Below, piece by piece: positions 19,576-30,445 of a stretch of 64,000 nt of DNA (position 1 is the first letter of the stretch; each line of letters opens with the position of its first letter). The notes beneath the pieces were generated by a model. That model did no database searches. It was not told the origin of the DNA and saw nothing but the letters and a program-made list of their open reading frames with translations. The translations under genes were made by a program, and so were the position numbers. Source of the DNA: Bettongia penicillata ogilbyi (lineage: Eukaryota; Chordata; Mammalia; Diprotodontia; Potoroidae); NCBI GenBank assembly GCA_023548195.1, contig JAJHZJ010000013.1:1931001-1995000 (forward strand). The letters run 5' to 3'.

Positions 19576-19884
19576 GGCTTGAAATATGCCAAGAGTGAAT
19601 TAACTGTTTATAGATGGCGAGAAGACAACTTTCTTGATAAGCTGGTCTCTAAATTCTTTCTTTCACCACCATCAATTCAGAAACAAAACAGCCCAACATA
19701 GGACTGGGGTCCAAGGTCACAGAGATGGGTCAGAGGTGTCTTAAAACTCCAAGTCCGCTTGACTCTAGGTTACCCCTCTCTTCTCTACACCACCACAGTT
19801 GCCCATTAGAGCTGTCCAAAAGTGTAATAATTCGGTTACCTTGAGAGGTGACAGGTTGAATTCTTCTGAGAGATTCTTAACCCT
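19576..19884. other. MIR and CR1 scraps
   Basis: 19690-19800 is a weak antisense MIR ('caaggtcacagagatgggtc'). 19805-19860 ('agagctgtccaaaagtgtaa', 'ttaccttgagaggtgacag') is a CR1/L3 3' scrap on the plus strand, and 20080-20130 looks like its continuation. Confidence 0.45.
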
Positions 19885-20050
19885 TAACCCTGAAGCCTAT
19901 TATCCCCTTGTCAGAATAATGTTTTGAAATGTATTATCATAAAGCACTTAGGATTACAAATGAAACCAATTATGTTGAAACAGCTATCAAAAAAAAGTTG
20001 TTTTTTTTTAAAAACCAAGTCCACAGATCCCAGGTACAGAACCCCATGCT
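19885..20050 (+). mobile_element. hAT-like DNA transposon fragment
   Basis: 'gtcagaataatgttttgaaa', 'ggattacaaatgaaaccaat' and 'cacagatcccaggta' match the interior of the copies at 14425, 41400 and 63695. It appears to split the CR1 relic on either side. Confidence 0.5.
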
Positions 20051-20164
20051 TCACAAGGCTATATAGATGAAGCACAGATTAGACCAGATGGCCCCCTTTG
20101 AAGTCCCTTTCAATATTGAAATTCCTTGAGTGCATTCTCTGGACCTTTTGTAAAAATCCATAGC

Positions 20165-20410
20165 CACAGTTAGGTGTCACAGTGGATAGAACCCTGAAAT
20201 GAGAGGTCAAATCTCTGCCTCAGGCACTTACTGGATGTATGACCTTGGACAAGTCACTTAATACATCTGTGCCTCAGGTTCTTCGTGTGTAAAACTGGAA
20301 AAATAATAGCACCCAACTCCTAGGGTTGCTATGACATTGAAGTGAGATAACTCATGTACAAGGCTTTGCAAACCTTAAATGGTACATAAATGCTAGCTAA
20401 CTAGCTAACA
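20165..20410 (+). mobile_element. MIR/THER-type SINE, near full length
   Basis: Head 'gtgtcacagtggatagaacc', core 'tgaccttggacaagtcactt', then 'aataatagcacccaactcct', 'agggttgctatgac' and 'gctttgcaaaccttaaa'. Confidence 0.85.
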
Positions 20411-21004
20411 ACGAGTAGTAGTCCACAGCATTCAGGCGCAGCTTTAATCAGGGCTGAAGAAGGACCTCAGCCATAACGATGACTTTATTTTTTATTCAAG
20501 CACAAACTCATACGGGCTTCTTGAAGCCCAGGATCCCTAATGTGTAGAATCAATCAGAGCTCAACATGCCAGACTTTGGCCGATAGGAAACTAAACTGGG
20601 GTTTCAGAAGATTTGTAGCTATAATTTAAGATGACCCAGTGAGGCTATCTAAGTTAAATTTTGCTCTCTGAAGTTCTTTCCCACTTTAAAAGTCCAAGGT
20701 CTTGGGGCAGGGAGGTAGAGTTTTCTTTCTCCCCAGTTCCAGTCATTCCTCATTGCCCACTCCCTAAAGGCACCTCTCCATTCCATAGATATAGATCCTG
20801 TCTGATCCACCAGTAGCCTTCATATTCAAACCTGCCACACTGCCAGACTTCCTGTCACTTTGTAATCAAACACCAGAGTCCTGGGTAGAGTGAGCAGAAG
20901 CCCAACTTGCTTCGGGAACAGAACACTGTACAATGGCCAGATATCCCAATGATCCCTCACCTCAGACCAGAGAAGAGTTCATTGGGAAACGGTCATATCT
21001 GGTC
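20411..21004. other. No recognised content
   Basis: Non-coding. Nothing identified beyond short pyrimidine-rich patches. Confidence 0.4.
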
Positions 21005-21310
21005 TACTCTGGTGACTGTCTCCTGTTTGCTTGTTGATTGGTTTGTTGGCTGATTTGCTGTCCTTTGTTCCTGAAGAGGACAAAAATGACATCACTTTCT
21101 AGAGTCAAGTTTCAATGTGTGTGACTGTGGCTGATCAGACCAATATGAACTCAGAATGCTCTACCATAGGTAGGGCACAAATAGTCCATGTGAACATGTC
21201 GGGTGAATACTCCAGATTTGCACATCCTACATTTCCTTTGAGTCTTTGAGTAGTTTCAATTCTGCTTGCTCATAGAGCACAACACATTCTCTGATTACTC
21301 TTAAGTTCAT
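21005..21310 (-). mobile_element. Third SINE-like repeat, antisense
   Basis: 'ttgttcctgaagaggacaaa', 'gactgtggctgatcagacca', 'gctctaccataggtagggca' and 'cacattctctgattac' form a string I recognise as a marsupial interspersed repeat, name not assigned. Confidence 0.5.
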
Positions 21311-21490
21311 TGCCAAAGGGAAGGCCAAACAAAGTTATGGAACCTCTTTAGAGAAGATGTTCTTAACTTGGGATTCAAAGAAAAGACCCTTATTCCCAGT
21401 CCACTCTAGCCCCACCTGAGGATTCTGTGCCCAGATTTCAGGGGGTTTGTGATGGGAAAAAATTACATCTTGATTTTCACTAAGCTCTAA

Positions 21491-21741
21491 TGGGAGGCAG
21501 CTGGGCAGTTCAGTGGACAGGTGGCTCAATAGAATACTGAGTCTGAAGTCAGAAAGACCTGAGTTCAAATTTGACTTCAGACCCTAACTATCTGTGACCC
21601 TGGGCAAAGTCACTTAACCAGTTTGCCTTTATCCACTGAAGAAAGAAATGGCAAATCTTTGTCACAAAAATCCCACAGACAGTATTGGTGTGCTATCATC
21701 CATGGGGTCACAAAGACCTGGACACAACTGAACAATAACAA
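21491..21741 (+). mobile_element. MAR1-like CORE-SINE, full length
   Basis: Head 'ggcagctgggcagttcagtg', 'gacctgagttcaaatttgac' (B-box-like), core, and tail 'catggggtcacaaagacctg' with an 'actgaacaataac' end. Confidence 0.85.
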
Positions 21742-21769
21742 AACCTCTAATGATGTTCTTTCTATTATG

Positions 21770-21872
21770 AATGTAAGTTTTAAAAAAGTTATTATTTTGA
21801 GAATTTTCCCCAGATTGGGAAAAGGGTCCATGAAACAAACAAACAAAAAAAAAAGGTTAAAGACTCCTGATT
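21770..21872 (+). mobile_element. hAT-like fragment
   Basis: 'ttttgagaattttccccag', 'aagggtccatgaaac' and 'aggttaaagactcctga' resemble the 3' portion of the element at 63695-63890. Confidence 0.35.
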
Positions 21873-21926
21873 TACCCTGGATATATCTTATGCGTCCACT
21901 TTTTTTTGTATGTCATCTCTCAAGTT

Positions 21927-22980
21927 AGAAAGAGAGCTCCCTTTGGAACTAGTATCTGTGGTAAAGGCCTTATTTCTAAAATATATAGAGGACTGAGTCA
22001 AATGTACAAGAATACAAGTCATTCTCCAATTCATAAATGGTCAAAGTATATGAACAGGCAGTTTTCAGAGGAAGAAATCAAAGATATCTATAATCATATG
22101 AAAAAATGCTCTAAATTATTATTGTTTAGAGAGATGTAAATCAAAACAACTCTGAGATACCACATCACACTATCAGATTGACTAACATGACAGAACAGTT
22201 GGATGACAAATGTTGGAGAAGATGTGGGAGAGTTGGAACACTAATTCATTGTTGGTGGAGCTGTAAGCTGATCCAACCATTCTGGAGAGCAATTTGGAAC
22301 TATGCCCAAAGGGCTACAAAAATATACGTACACTTTGACCCAGCTGTATCCCCAAGATAGCATAAAAATGGGAAACGGACCCACATGTACAAAAATATTT
22401 ATAGTAGCACTCTTTGTGGTGGCCCCAAACTGGAAATCAAAGGGATGCCCATCAATTGGGGAATGGCTGAATAAATTATGGTATATGAATGTAATGGAAT
22501 ACTACTGTGCTATAAGAAATGATGAACAGGAAGACTTCAGAGAGGCCTGGAAAGACTTATATGATATGATGCTGAGTGAAAGGAGCAGAACCAGGAGAAC
22601 TTTGTGCACAGCAACAACCACAGTGTGCCAGAGTTTTTTCTGGTAGACTTGGAACTTCATTGAAATGCAAAGACTTAAAAAAAATTCCCAATGGTCTTTT
22701 AACTCAAAATGCCTTCCATACCCAGAGAAAGAACTTTGGAATTCAATCACAGAATGTAGCAAATCATTTTCTTTTGTTTTACATTTTGATTTGTTATGTG
22801 ATTTCTCCCATTCATTTTAATTCTTCTACACAACATGACTATAGTGAAAATAAAATTGTATGCCATCTCGGCGGGGGGGGGTAGGAAGAGGGGAGGGAAA
22901 AAATAATCTAAGTTACATAGTAGTGATTATAGAACACTGAAAATAAGTAAAATTAATTTAAAAAAAAGAAAGAGAGCTCC
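21927..22980 (+). mobile_element. 5'-truncated L1 insertion with 14-bp TSD
   Basis: An exact duplication agaaagagagctcc (21927-21940 and 22967-22980) flanks about 1.03 kb of L1 3' region. It includes 'ctctgagataccacatcaca', 'gttggtggagctgtaagctg' and 'atggctgaataaattatgg', and ends in an A-rich tail. The insertion split an L2 3' end whose remainder is at 22981-23060. The short open frames (22178-22646) are decayed L1 sequence. Confidence 0.85.
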
Positions 22981-23220
22981 TTGAAAGCAGAGATAGCTTG
23001 TTTTTCTTTGTATGGCTATTTAGCACATCACCTGGCCTATGGGAAACACTTAATAAATGTTTGCTGATTATCTCTTCTCTTTCTATATTCACCCCATTGC
23101 AGAGCTCATCTGCTCCCATAGTTTCAATTACCACCTCTAAGCAATTATCTCCCAAATCTGACTATTTAGCCCTAATCTCTTTCCTGAACTCTGGCCATTT
23201 TCTTTTAAGATCAGCTGTCT
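22981..23220 (+). mobile_element. L2 3' end and an adjoining L2 fragment
   Basis: 'gagctccttgaaagcagaga' and 'acacttaataaatgtttgct' complete the L2 end broken by the L1. 23085-23220 ('accacctctaagcaattatc') is a further L2 3'-region piece. Confidence 0.6.
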
Positions 23221-23399
23221 CTTAGGGTGATTGTGAAGCTAAAATGAAGCCCTAGACAGTAAAGCTCTTGGAAGAGGTAAAGGCATTAGGTTCTCATAGT
23301 CTCTCCTAAAGTTTTTTATCCTGGCAAGGAACCAGGTTTTCTGAAATCAGCTGAGTTAATTTGAATATTCCACCTCCTCCCCACCCACCTCTCTACCTT

Positions 23400-23930
23400 T
23401 TCTAACCTGTGTTTACAGTAAGTAACTCAGTTTCTGTGGTGGCCACCACCATCCTCCCAATCACCTAGGTTCACAATCTTGGTCAAACCAGACTCTTCAC
23501 TCTCATTCACTCCACATATCCAGCCAATCGCCCATGCTTGCCATTGCTACCTTTCCAACATTTCCCTTTTTTAAAAAAATTATTTTATTTTTAATTTATG
23601 GAATAAAAAAGCATTTTCATAACATAGCATAATAAAAAGATGATTGCACATGAAGCTGCAAATCTATTGTATACAGTTTACTATTCCTCTTAAATATATA
23701 ATAAAATTGCCATGCAAACTTCTTTTCTCTCCAACATTTCTGACATCCATCTTCTCTCCACTCACACATTCATCACCCCATTGAAGGCCTTCATCACCTT
23801 ATGACTAGACTGCTGAAATAGCTTCCTAACTGGCCTTTGTGCCTCAAATCTCTCCCCCTCCTTTCTAAACCATTCTCTACAAAGCTAACAAATTGATTTT
23901 CTTAAAGTGCAAGTCTATATCTATGTTTAT
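23400..23930 (+). mobile_element. L2-type LINE, interrupted
   Basis: L2 3'-region text on both sides ('accagactcttcactctcat', 'agactgctgaaatagcttcc') with a young L1 tail inserted at 23554-23740. Confidence 0.6.
23554..23740 (-). mobile_element. Short antisense L1 3'-end insertion with 11-bp TSD
   Basis: tccaacatttc at 23554-23564 and 23730-23740 flanks 165 bp that, on the minus strand, is the L1 3' end ('atgcaatcat...tttattccat' type, with a poly(A) reading as the T run). It is severely 5'-truncated and sits inside L2. Confidence 0.75.
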
Positions 23931-23971
23931 CTTTATCTCTATCCACATATTTATATGTGTATCTATATATA

Positions 23972-24195
23972 AAGGAACAGCTAGGTGGTACGGTGGATAG
24001 AGCTCCAGGCCTGAAGTAAGTTCAAATTTGACCTAGTGGGATGACTCTGAGTAAATCATTTAACCCAGTTTGCCTCAGTTTCCTCAGCTGTAAAATGAGC
24101 TGGAGAAGGAAATGGCAAACCACTCTAGCATCTTTGCCCAGAGAACCCCAAATGGGGTCATGAAGAGTTAGTCATGACAAGAAGGACCAAACATC
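23972..24195 (+). mobile_element. MAR1-like CORE-SINE, full length
   Basis: 'aacagctaggtggtacggtg' and 'gatagagctccaggcctga' head, 'gcctcagtttcctcagctgt', 'atctttgcccagagaacccc', tail 'aatggggtcatgaagagt'. It is the cleanest plus-strand copy for comparison. Confidence 0.9.
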
Positions 24196-24199
24196 AATA

Positions 24200-24330
24200 G
24201 CATATCTCCATTTCTATCTAGGCTCCTTGACAGCAAAGACTATTTTCACTCGTGCCTTTGTTTCCTCATCCTAACACAGTGCCAGGTATGTAGTAGGCAC
24301 TTTATAAATGCTTGTTGATCGACTGAGTAG
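24200..24330 (+). mobile_element. L2-type LINE 3' end
   Basis: 'aggctccttgacagcaaaga', 'acacagtgccaggtatgtag' and 'ctttataaatgcttgttga'. Confidence 0.7.
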
Positions 24331-24344
24331 CCCTCAGCAAGAGT

Positions 24345-24490
24345 GGAGCAGCCGGAAGAGAAGCAGCTTTTCAATCAGAGGATCTGTATTCAGATCTTGC
24401 CTGTAACTTAATATTTCAGTGACCTTTGGCAGATTGCTTAATCTCTATGAGCCTTAGTTTCTTCACATGTAAATGAGAGGTTAGATTAGC
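24345..24490 (+). mobile_element. MIR-type SINE relic
   Basis: 'cagtgacctttggcagattg', 'cttaatctctatgagcctta' and 'gtttcttcacatgtaaatga'. Confidence 0.7.
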
Positions 24491-24529
24491 TGCTGCCAGT
24501 TAGCCAGGATGCATGATGGAGCCAGCTCA

Positions 24530-24690
24530 AACCAATTTAGGAGAGTCAATTGTTAAATTTTCGGTGTGCATATTTATACCTTGGAAAGAGGAAAATGCTT
24601 CAAATCAGGTTTGATTTATTTTGTTGATTGTCTAGACTTAAGAAAGTGATGGAAAAATGTAAATAGTGCAGATTAAACTTGAATTTGTCA
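24530..24690 (+). repeat. Unnamed interspersed repeat, copy C
   Basis: 'gagagtcaattgttaaattt', 'atttataccttggaaagagg', 'aaatgcttcaaatcaggttt', 'gattgtctagacttaagaaa', ending 'gattaaacttgaatttgtc'. It aligns by eye with copies A and B along its whole length. Confidence 0.65.
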
Positions 24691-24710
24691 TCATACTTTT
24701 CCCCCTCAGT

Positions 24711-24957
24711 GTTGTTGTTTAGTCATTCTTTAGTCACGGCTGACTCTTTATGACCCCATTGGGGATTTTCTTAGCAAAAATACCAGAATGGTTTGCAACT
24801 TCTTTCTCCAGCTCATTTTACAGATGAGGAAACTGAGGCAAACAGGGTTAAATGACTTGCCAAAGGTCACATAGCTAGTTAAATGTCTAAAGTCAGATTT
24901 GAACGTATGAAGAGAAGTCTTCTTGACTTCAGACTGTCCACAGCACCACTTAGTTGC
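24711..24957 (-). mobile_element. MAR1-like CORE-SINE, full length
   Basis: 'gttgttgtttagtcattctt' tail, 'tttatgaccccattggggat', 'agatgaggaaactgaggca', core, head at 'cagcaccacttagttgcg'. Confidence 0.88.
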
Positions 24958-25009
24958 GCCCCCCCTTTTTTTTCAGAAAGTCAACTATTAAACATTTACC
25001 AAGAAACCT

Positions 25010-25135
25010 CTGCTTTCAGCTCTGAAACTTCAATATTATGAAATTTCTTTCAGCCACACTTTTATCATCTGAAAAATGATATGGTTAGACTAGAGGATTT
25101 CAAAGGTCCCTTTTCAGTTCCAAAATGCTATGACC
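25010..25135 (+). mobile_element. MIR-like relic
   Basis: 'ttatcatctgaaaaatgata' and 'aaaggtcccttttcagttcc' are the usual 3' half. Confidence 0.5.
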
Positions 25136-25690
25136 CTATCAGCTTCAAGAAAACCAACTTCCCCTGAGTCAGCCTACAATCTTCACTCTTGTGCTGAAAG
25201 GATGTGGCTCCATCCCACCAAGCCCTAGCTAAATAGAAACTATTGCTTTCAAGCTCTGAGGTATGAGAGACACCAGAAAAACACCTTCCCTCTGAATAAT
25301 TTATCCTAATTTTTACTACTTGACCTCAGCATGAGGTTACCCAGCCCTCATTCCCATTTATCTGAAAGAAAATGAACCCACACCAAGACTTTATTGCCAG
25401 GACATCAAGTCATCACTGAGAATGAAGACCTGCGGCCCCTGCACTCTGCCCCTGTTAAAGTCTACACAAATTAGCGTTAGTGAGATCGCCTGCCTGTCAG
25501 TAGTCAATGATTAATGAGTAGTTAGGGGGCACAGTCACAGAGCATTAATTTTCCCACAGCTATGGGCCGTATTTGTGGAGAGTGAGGGAAAGAAAAGGGC
25601 AAGCACTCAGCTCCTGAGAGCCTAGGAAGACTCAATGCTCTGTCATTAGTCCCTTGGCGAAACAGATTTCAGCACAACCCCAAGCCCCTA
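25136..25690. other. Apparently unique DNA, candidate conserved non-coding block
   Basis: No repeat text. 25420-25680 has balanced composition and several ATTA/TAAT homeodomain-type cores ('gtcaatgattaatgagtag', 'gagcattaattttcccac'). A regulatory role is only a guess. Confidence 0.35.
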
Positions 25691-25789
25691 TCATCTATTT
25701 AATTCTTTCAATTTACCAAGGCAGATGTAGGTAGGAGCTAGGTGGACATTGCCCTGAAGTCAGAAATAGAAGGCACAGGGCTTGTCCTA

Positions 25790-25905
25790 TCGAGGAACTG
25801 AAGTGTACAAGGTTAAGTGATGTGCCCAAGGTCACACAACTAGCAAGTGTCTGGAACTCAGGAAGATGAGCCTTCCTGGCTCCAAGCTCTATTCACTGTG
25901 TTGCC
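25790..25905 (-). mobile_element. CORE-SINE relic
   Basis: 'gttaagtgatgtgcccaagg', 'tcacacaactagcaagtgtc' and 'gatgagccttcctggctcca'. Confidence 0.65.
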
Positions 25906-26054
25906 AAATAGAATACTCCTGGTGTTTAAAATACAGTAGGGGACCGTTAAGAAATGAAGTGGAGAAGGCAACCAAGGCAAGGTTTCTCTCTCAGGGGAGA
26001 AAAAGGAACTTGATCACCAGTCTAAGGACTTGGGTGTGAATCCTTCTGCTAAGC

Positions 26055-26215
26055 AAAATGTCGGGAAGACTTGAGTTCAAATACTTCTTCAGACACTTAA
26101 CTGTGACCCTCAGCAAATCAATTAAATTCTCTCTGCCTCTATTTCCTCATACATAAAATGAGGGGTTGCATTTGATGGCCCCTAAGGTCCCTCTACCTCT
26201 ATATCTATGATTTCA
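26055..26215 (+). mobile_element. MIR-type SINE
   Basis: 'gacttgagttcaaatacttc', 'tgtgaccctcagcaaatcaa', 'tcatacataaaatgaggggt' and 'ctaaggtccctctacctcta'. Confidence 0.75.
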
Positions 26216-26269
26216 TGAACTTCCCTGAGCTTCAGTTTCCTCCTGGCTTAAAGCTTGGTCAGACATGGA

Positions 26270-26485
26270 AGTTGCAAGGACATCCCCTGCAATCTGGTCA
26301 TCACCTGTAGTCTTGACTTTTGCCTTGCCACTAGAGTTCAGTGACTCTTTGAAAGAGAGAGTGAGGCTGTTGATTTCATACAACTCTACCTCACTTAAAT
26401 CCAATTCACTCACAAGTCAAAACATTGCCCTGTGATGTCACTGATCCTCTTTAAATTCCAAGGACAAACAGCAACCAAATGAGTA
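26270..26485 (+). mobile_element. Second marsupial SINE type
   Basis: 'gagagagtgaggctgttgat', 'tacctcacttaaatccaatt', 'cctgtgatgtcactgatcct' and 'ccaaggacaaacagcaa'. Diverged member of the family at 61590. Confidence 0.55.
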
Positions 26486-26689
26486 GGCTAGACTAGATGA
26501 TCTCAAAGATTCCCTTGGGCTTGAAACCTACGATTCTCTAGCAAGATGGACTTGGTTCAATATAAACCAATGGGTCCTTGAAGGGAAAAGAACTATTTTG
26601 GTGGAGGGGAGGGTCAGGAAGGAAGAGGATGACAGTTATTTATAAGTTTGTATTCCAGCCACCATTGCTAAGGGTGGAACTTAGTGTAG

Positions 26690-27265
26690 AGGATAGAAGA
26701 CTAAATGACAGAGGTCACTCCCCTCCTTAATAAACTCCCCTGGTTCTCTGTTGTATCCAGGATCCACTACAAAATCTTCTGTTTGGCTTTTAAAGCTCTC
26801 CCTATTCTGGCCCTCAACTCCCTTTCTGGTCTTTTTACACCTTATCCTGTCCCTTCTCCCCTCCCCTCCAACAAGTGCTCTTCAGACCATTGGTTTTCTT
26901 AATGTTCCCTTCACATGATATTCCGTCTCCTGTCTCTCAGTATTTTCATTGGCTGTCCTTCATTCCTGGAACTCTCTCCTTATCTCCGTCTCCTGGCTGC
27001 CCTGCCTTCCTCCAAGTCTCAGCTAGAATCCCACTTCTACAGGAAGCTTTTCCTGATCTTCCTTAATCTTACTTAGTACGGTCCTTCTGAGATTATCTCC
27101 ACTGTGTCCAGCTATAGCTTATCTGTACATAATTATTTGCCTGTCTCCTCCTTTAGACTATGAACTTCTTGAAAACAGGGACCTTTTTTTTACCCTTCTT
27201 TTTATATCCAGTGCATAACACAGTGCTTGATGAACAGTAGATGCTTAAGAAATACTGGGTGATTG
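26690..27265 (+). mobile_element. L2-type LINE 3' region, long copy
   Basis: A near-continuous L2 3' UTR: 'tttggcttttaaagctctcc', 'tccaagtctcagctagaatc', 'gcttttcctgatcttcctta', 'acacagtgcttgatgaacag', 'gcttaagaaatactgggtga'. Open frames of 63-65 codons here are not genes. Confidence 0.75.
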
Positions 27266-27389
27266 ACACTATCCCTGAGCCCTCAGTCTTGCTGCTTGCT
27301 CCACCTCCATCCTCATCCCTATCCTTGGTACTGAATCCAGCATCTCGGGTATTTTACTTTTAGCCCAAGGATTTTGTATAAATATCTTC

Positions 27390-27980
27390 TTTAAAAATAA
27401 TGAAGAGCAAAATGAACAGGACCAAGAGAATGTTGTGCACAGTGACAAGAATATTGTTTTAACAACAACTTGGAGCAAGTCATATATATAGTCATATTGA
27501 CTATTATATATATTATATATGATATATAGTCATATTAACTATTACATATATAATATATGCCATATAGTCATATTGTCCATTATATATAATATGTGATATA
27601 TAGTCATATTGACTATTATATAATATATATGACATATATAGTCATATTGACTATTATATATAATATATGACTATTATAAAAACCCAACCAAAAAGGACAT
27701 ATGAAGGAAGACATTATCTGCATCCAGGGAAAGAACTGATAAATAGGAGTATGTATAGAATGATTTTACATATATATCCATATTTGTACCTAATGGTAGC
27801 CATCTGTAGGGTGGTGGAGTGGGGAGGGAGGGAAGAAAAAAGGAAAAAGAAGAAATGGACATGATAACTTTATTATATATTTAAAAGGAATAGCAAGTTG
27901 TATATGATAAATTTGCAGCTTCATGTGCGATCATCTTTTTTTATTATGCTATAATATTGGGAAATACTTGTTTAAAATAA
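27390..27980 (+). mobile_element. L1 3' end carrying a minisatellite
   Basis: 'gaacaggaccaagagaatgt' and 'tgtgcacagtgacaagaata' before, and 'gcatccagggaaagaactga', 'tagaatgattttacatatat', 'atatatttaaaaggaatagc' after the minisatellite belong to one L1 3' UTR. It ends 'tttattatgctataatattg' and an A-rich tail. Confidence 0.7.
27483..27680. repeat. AT-rich minisatellite, ~38-bp unit, five copies
   Basis: 'gtcatatt' recurs at 27491, 27529, 27567, 27603 and 27641, spacing 38, 38, 36 and 38 bp. The unit is mostly TA dinucleotides plus 'gtcatattgactatta'. Confidence 0.85.
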
Positions 27981-28009
27981 AATGTTAAAAAATATAATTA
28001 TCTGATTTT

Positions 28010-28615
28010 TGATGAGATATTGATTACCATTATTTTTATATCACATTTATTTCTAACTATATATACCTACCCACAGAGTCACACCTTGTAACAAAGATTA
28101 AAGAAAAAAAGAAAACCACCAAAATTTATCAATGCACTGGTCATATCTTATAGTATATGTAGTATTGTATGTCCATAGTCTCTCATCGCTGCATTTTTTG
28201 CAATTTTTCTCCAGGGCCAACCGAGGTCATTTTAATTATATTGAACTGTTTTTGGTTTCAATAGTCATTCTTTTCCTGGTTCTACTTACTTCGCTCTGCA
28301 TCAATTCACATATCTTCCTATGCTTCTTGTATTCTTCAGATGTAGCATTTCTTACATTCCATTATATTAATGTACCTCAATTTGTTTAACTGTTCCCCCA
28401 GTCAACAGGTACCAAAGTGTTGCTATGAATATTTTGGTGCAAATACAACCTTGATTTCTGTCTTTAACCTTCTTCATGGTATATGACTGCTAGAGAAATT
28501 GTTTGTAGGGTCAAAAGGAATGGACATTCTAGCCATATCTTTCATATAATTCCACACTGCTTTCCAGAATAGTTGTACCAATTCATAGCTACACATTTTT
28601 CACTGCACAACAGAA
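28010..28615 (-). mobile_element. Antisense L1 3' region, copy 1
   Basis: 'ctggttctacttacttcgct', 'ctgcatcaattcacatatct', 'tttgtttaactgttccccca' and 'ccagaatagttgtaccaatt' are the reverse complement of the L1 3' region seen at 21941-22600. Diverged. Confidence 0.6.
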
Positions 28616-28834
28616 GACAGGTCACCATGCCTTTGATCCAGTCCTGTGCCTTAGAGCCTATGATTACAGCACTTCCTCTACAGATGCCTTTCCCCGCTCA
28701 AAACCTTCTCTATTGACATTGGCTTTTTTTATCATATCATTTTCCCAGCCAGAGACTCAGAAACCAGGGAAATTCAGTGTGAATAAAGAAAATCACTACA
28801 TAAATGGCTCACAGTATTTTAAAAATTGTATCTA
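28616..28834. other. No recognised content
   Basis: Non-coding spacer between two antisense L1 copies. Confidence 0.4.
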
Positions 28835-29745
28835 TCTTTCTGCTGAATTTATTAAACACTAAATTAAACACACATTTCTATAATGCAAAGTAATAACAAA
28901 AGAGTACTATATGTGAAACTGCATATTTCTATTATACACAATTTGCTTTTCCTCTTAAGAATATAATAAATTTAACATATAACATTCAAAGCTGTCCTTC
29001 TTGTCTGTAGTTCCTTCTGTTGTTTTCTGTACATTCAAATAATGCTTCAATGACCCCCTTTTCCTTCTTTTTTTGACAATCCTATTTCTAGCTCTCTTCT
29101 CCTCCCAATTCTCCTTCCCATCACAAAATACCCCAAAACCTTTGTATTAAATAAACATATTCAAGTAGATAAAATCCCCACATTTTCCACGTCCAAAAAC
29201 TTATGTCTCATGTACCTTGAATTTTGTAACATTCTGGCAAGAGACAGGTAGCATTCTTCATTATTAGTCCCTTGGAACTGTGGCTGTTCATTGTGTTGAT
29301 CAGAATTCTCAAGTCTTTCAAAGTTGTCTGTATAATATTATTTATTGTATAATATTGTTTTATAATATTGTTTATTGTATAATATTGTTCTCTGGGTTCT
29401 GTTCACTTTATTCTCCATTGGTTCAATCATCCTTTTCATTATTTCTTACAGTACAACAATATTTTATTAAATTCAAATGCCATAATTTACATAGCCATCA
29501 CCATTGATAGATATCCCCTCTAGTTTCCACCTAGTTACTCATCACCACAAAAAAGAGCTTACTACAAACATTTTTGTACCTGTGGCTCCTTTTCTTCTTT
29601 CTTTGATCTCTTTAGGATATAATTCTAGTGTTGGTATCTTTGGATCAAAGTTTGGTAACTTTGGGGATATAGTTCCAAGTTGCTTTCCAAAATGGTCGCA
29701 CCAGTTCACAGCTCCACCAACAAGGCATTTTAAATCATGCTTAAA
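28835..29745 (-). mobile_element. Antisense L1 3' region, copy 2
   Basis: 3' tail at left (28905-29190), then 'gggttctgttcactttattc', 'caaaaaagagcttactacaa', 'tttctttgatctctttagga' and 'ccagttcacagctccaccaa'. A short tandem duplication of 'ataatattgtttattgt' lies at 29325-29388. Confidence 0.7.
29325..29388. repeat. Short AT-rich tandem repeat
   Basis: 'ataatattgtttattgt' in about three to four imperfect units within the antisense L1. Confidence 0.7.
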
Positions 29746-29869
29746 AAAAAATCCATTCTGCAGGGTAGTCTAGTGCTTCCTGTTGAATTCAAGGAATGTA
29801 CCTTTTAACTCCTATGTGGGAAGAGGTAAAAGGGCAAGTCTAGGAGCAGGATGTGGACCCTGATAACTT

Positions 29870-30175
29870 CTCCCCGTCGATCCTCTGATTGGCAGAGTCC
29901 TGCAGTAAAGATGACTGACTTTCTAATGACACCGAGGGTAACCCAGCTCTTCTCACATGAAACTATGAATGAGTCAGGCAGGGAGAAGCAAATGTGTTAA
30001 TTAGTGTGCTAATAGCAGAATGAATCTATTTTTAAACCACTGAGCAGCATCGATATTTACTACAAATTCAGGAAGAAATTATGTAAGAAGATGATTAAAG
30101 TGGGTGCCCACAAAACTGTCTGGTTCTATATTTTGTGGCTATTAAAAAAAAAAATAAACCAGCATGAAGAAGAAG
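29870..30175. other. Apparently unique DNA, candidate conserved non-coding block
   Basis: No repeat signature. Contains 'gtgttaattagtgtgctaat' and other TAAT cores plus 'atgactgactttctaatga'. It needs alignment to test. Confidence 0.35.
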
Positions 30176-30289
30176 CAGGGGCTTGTGCTCATCGATAGGC
30201 TAATGTTTTCTAAGTGGTAAGCAAAGGTACCCTGCGGTTCCTTTATTCGCTGAAAGGCTTTGTAAGGTTATGTCATGTGGTGAAAATAC

Positions 30290-30445
30290 AAAAGAAGATG
30301 TCAGTGCTGGTACTCGAATCCTGGCTCTACCAACAATCCATTGTCTAAGGTCGCGTATGTGTCTGGGCCTCAGTTGCTTTATCTGTAAAGTTAGATTGAT
30401 TAAATTATCTCTAAGGCCTCTTTCAAATGTGACATTCTGTGACTG
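30290..30445 (+). mobile_element. MIR-type SINE relic
   Basis: 'tactcgaatcctggctctac', 'gtctgggcctcagttgcttt', 'atctgtaaagttagattgat' and 'aatgtgacattctgtgac'. Confidence 0.7.
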
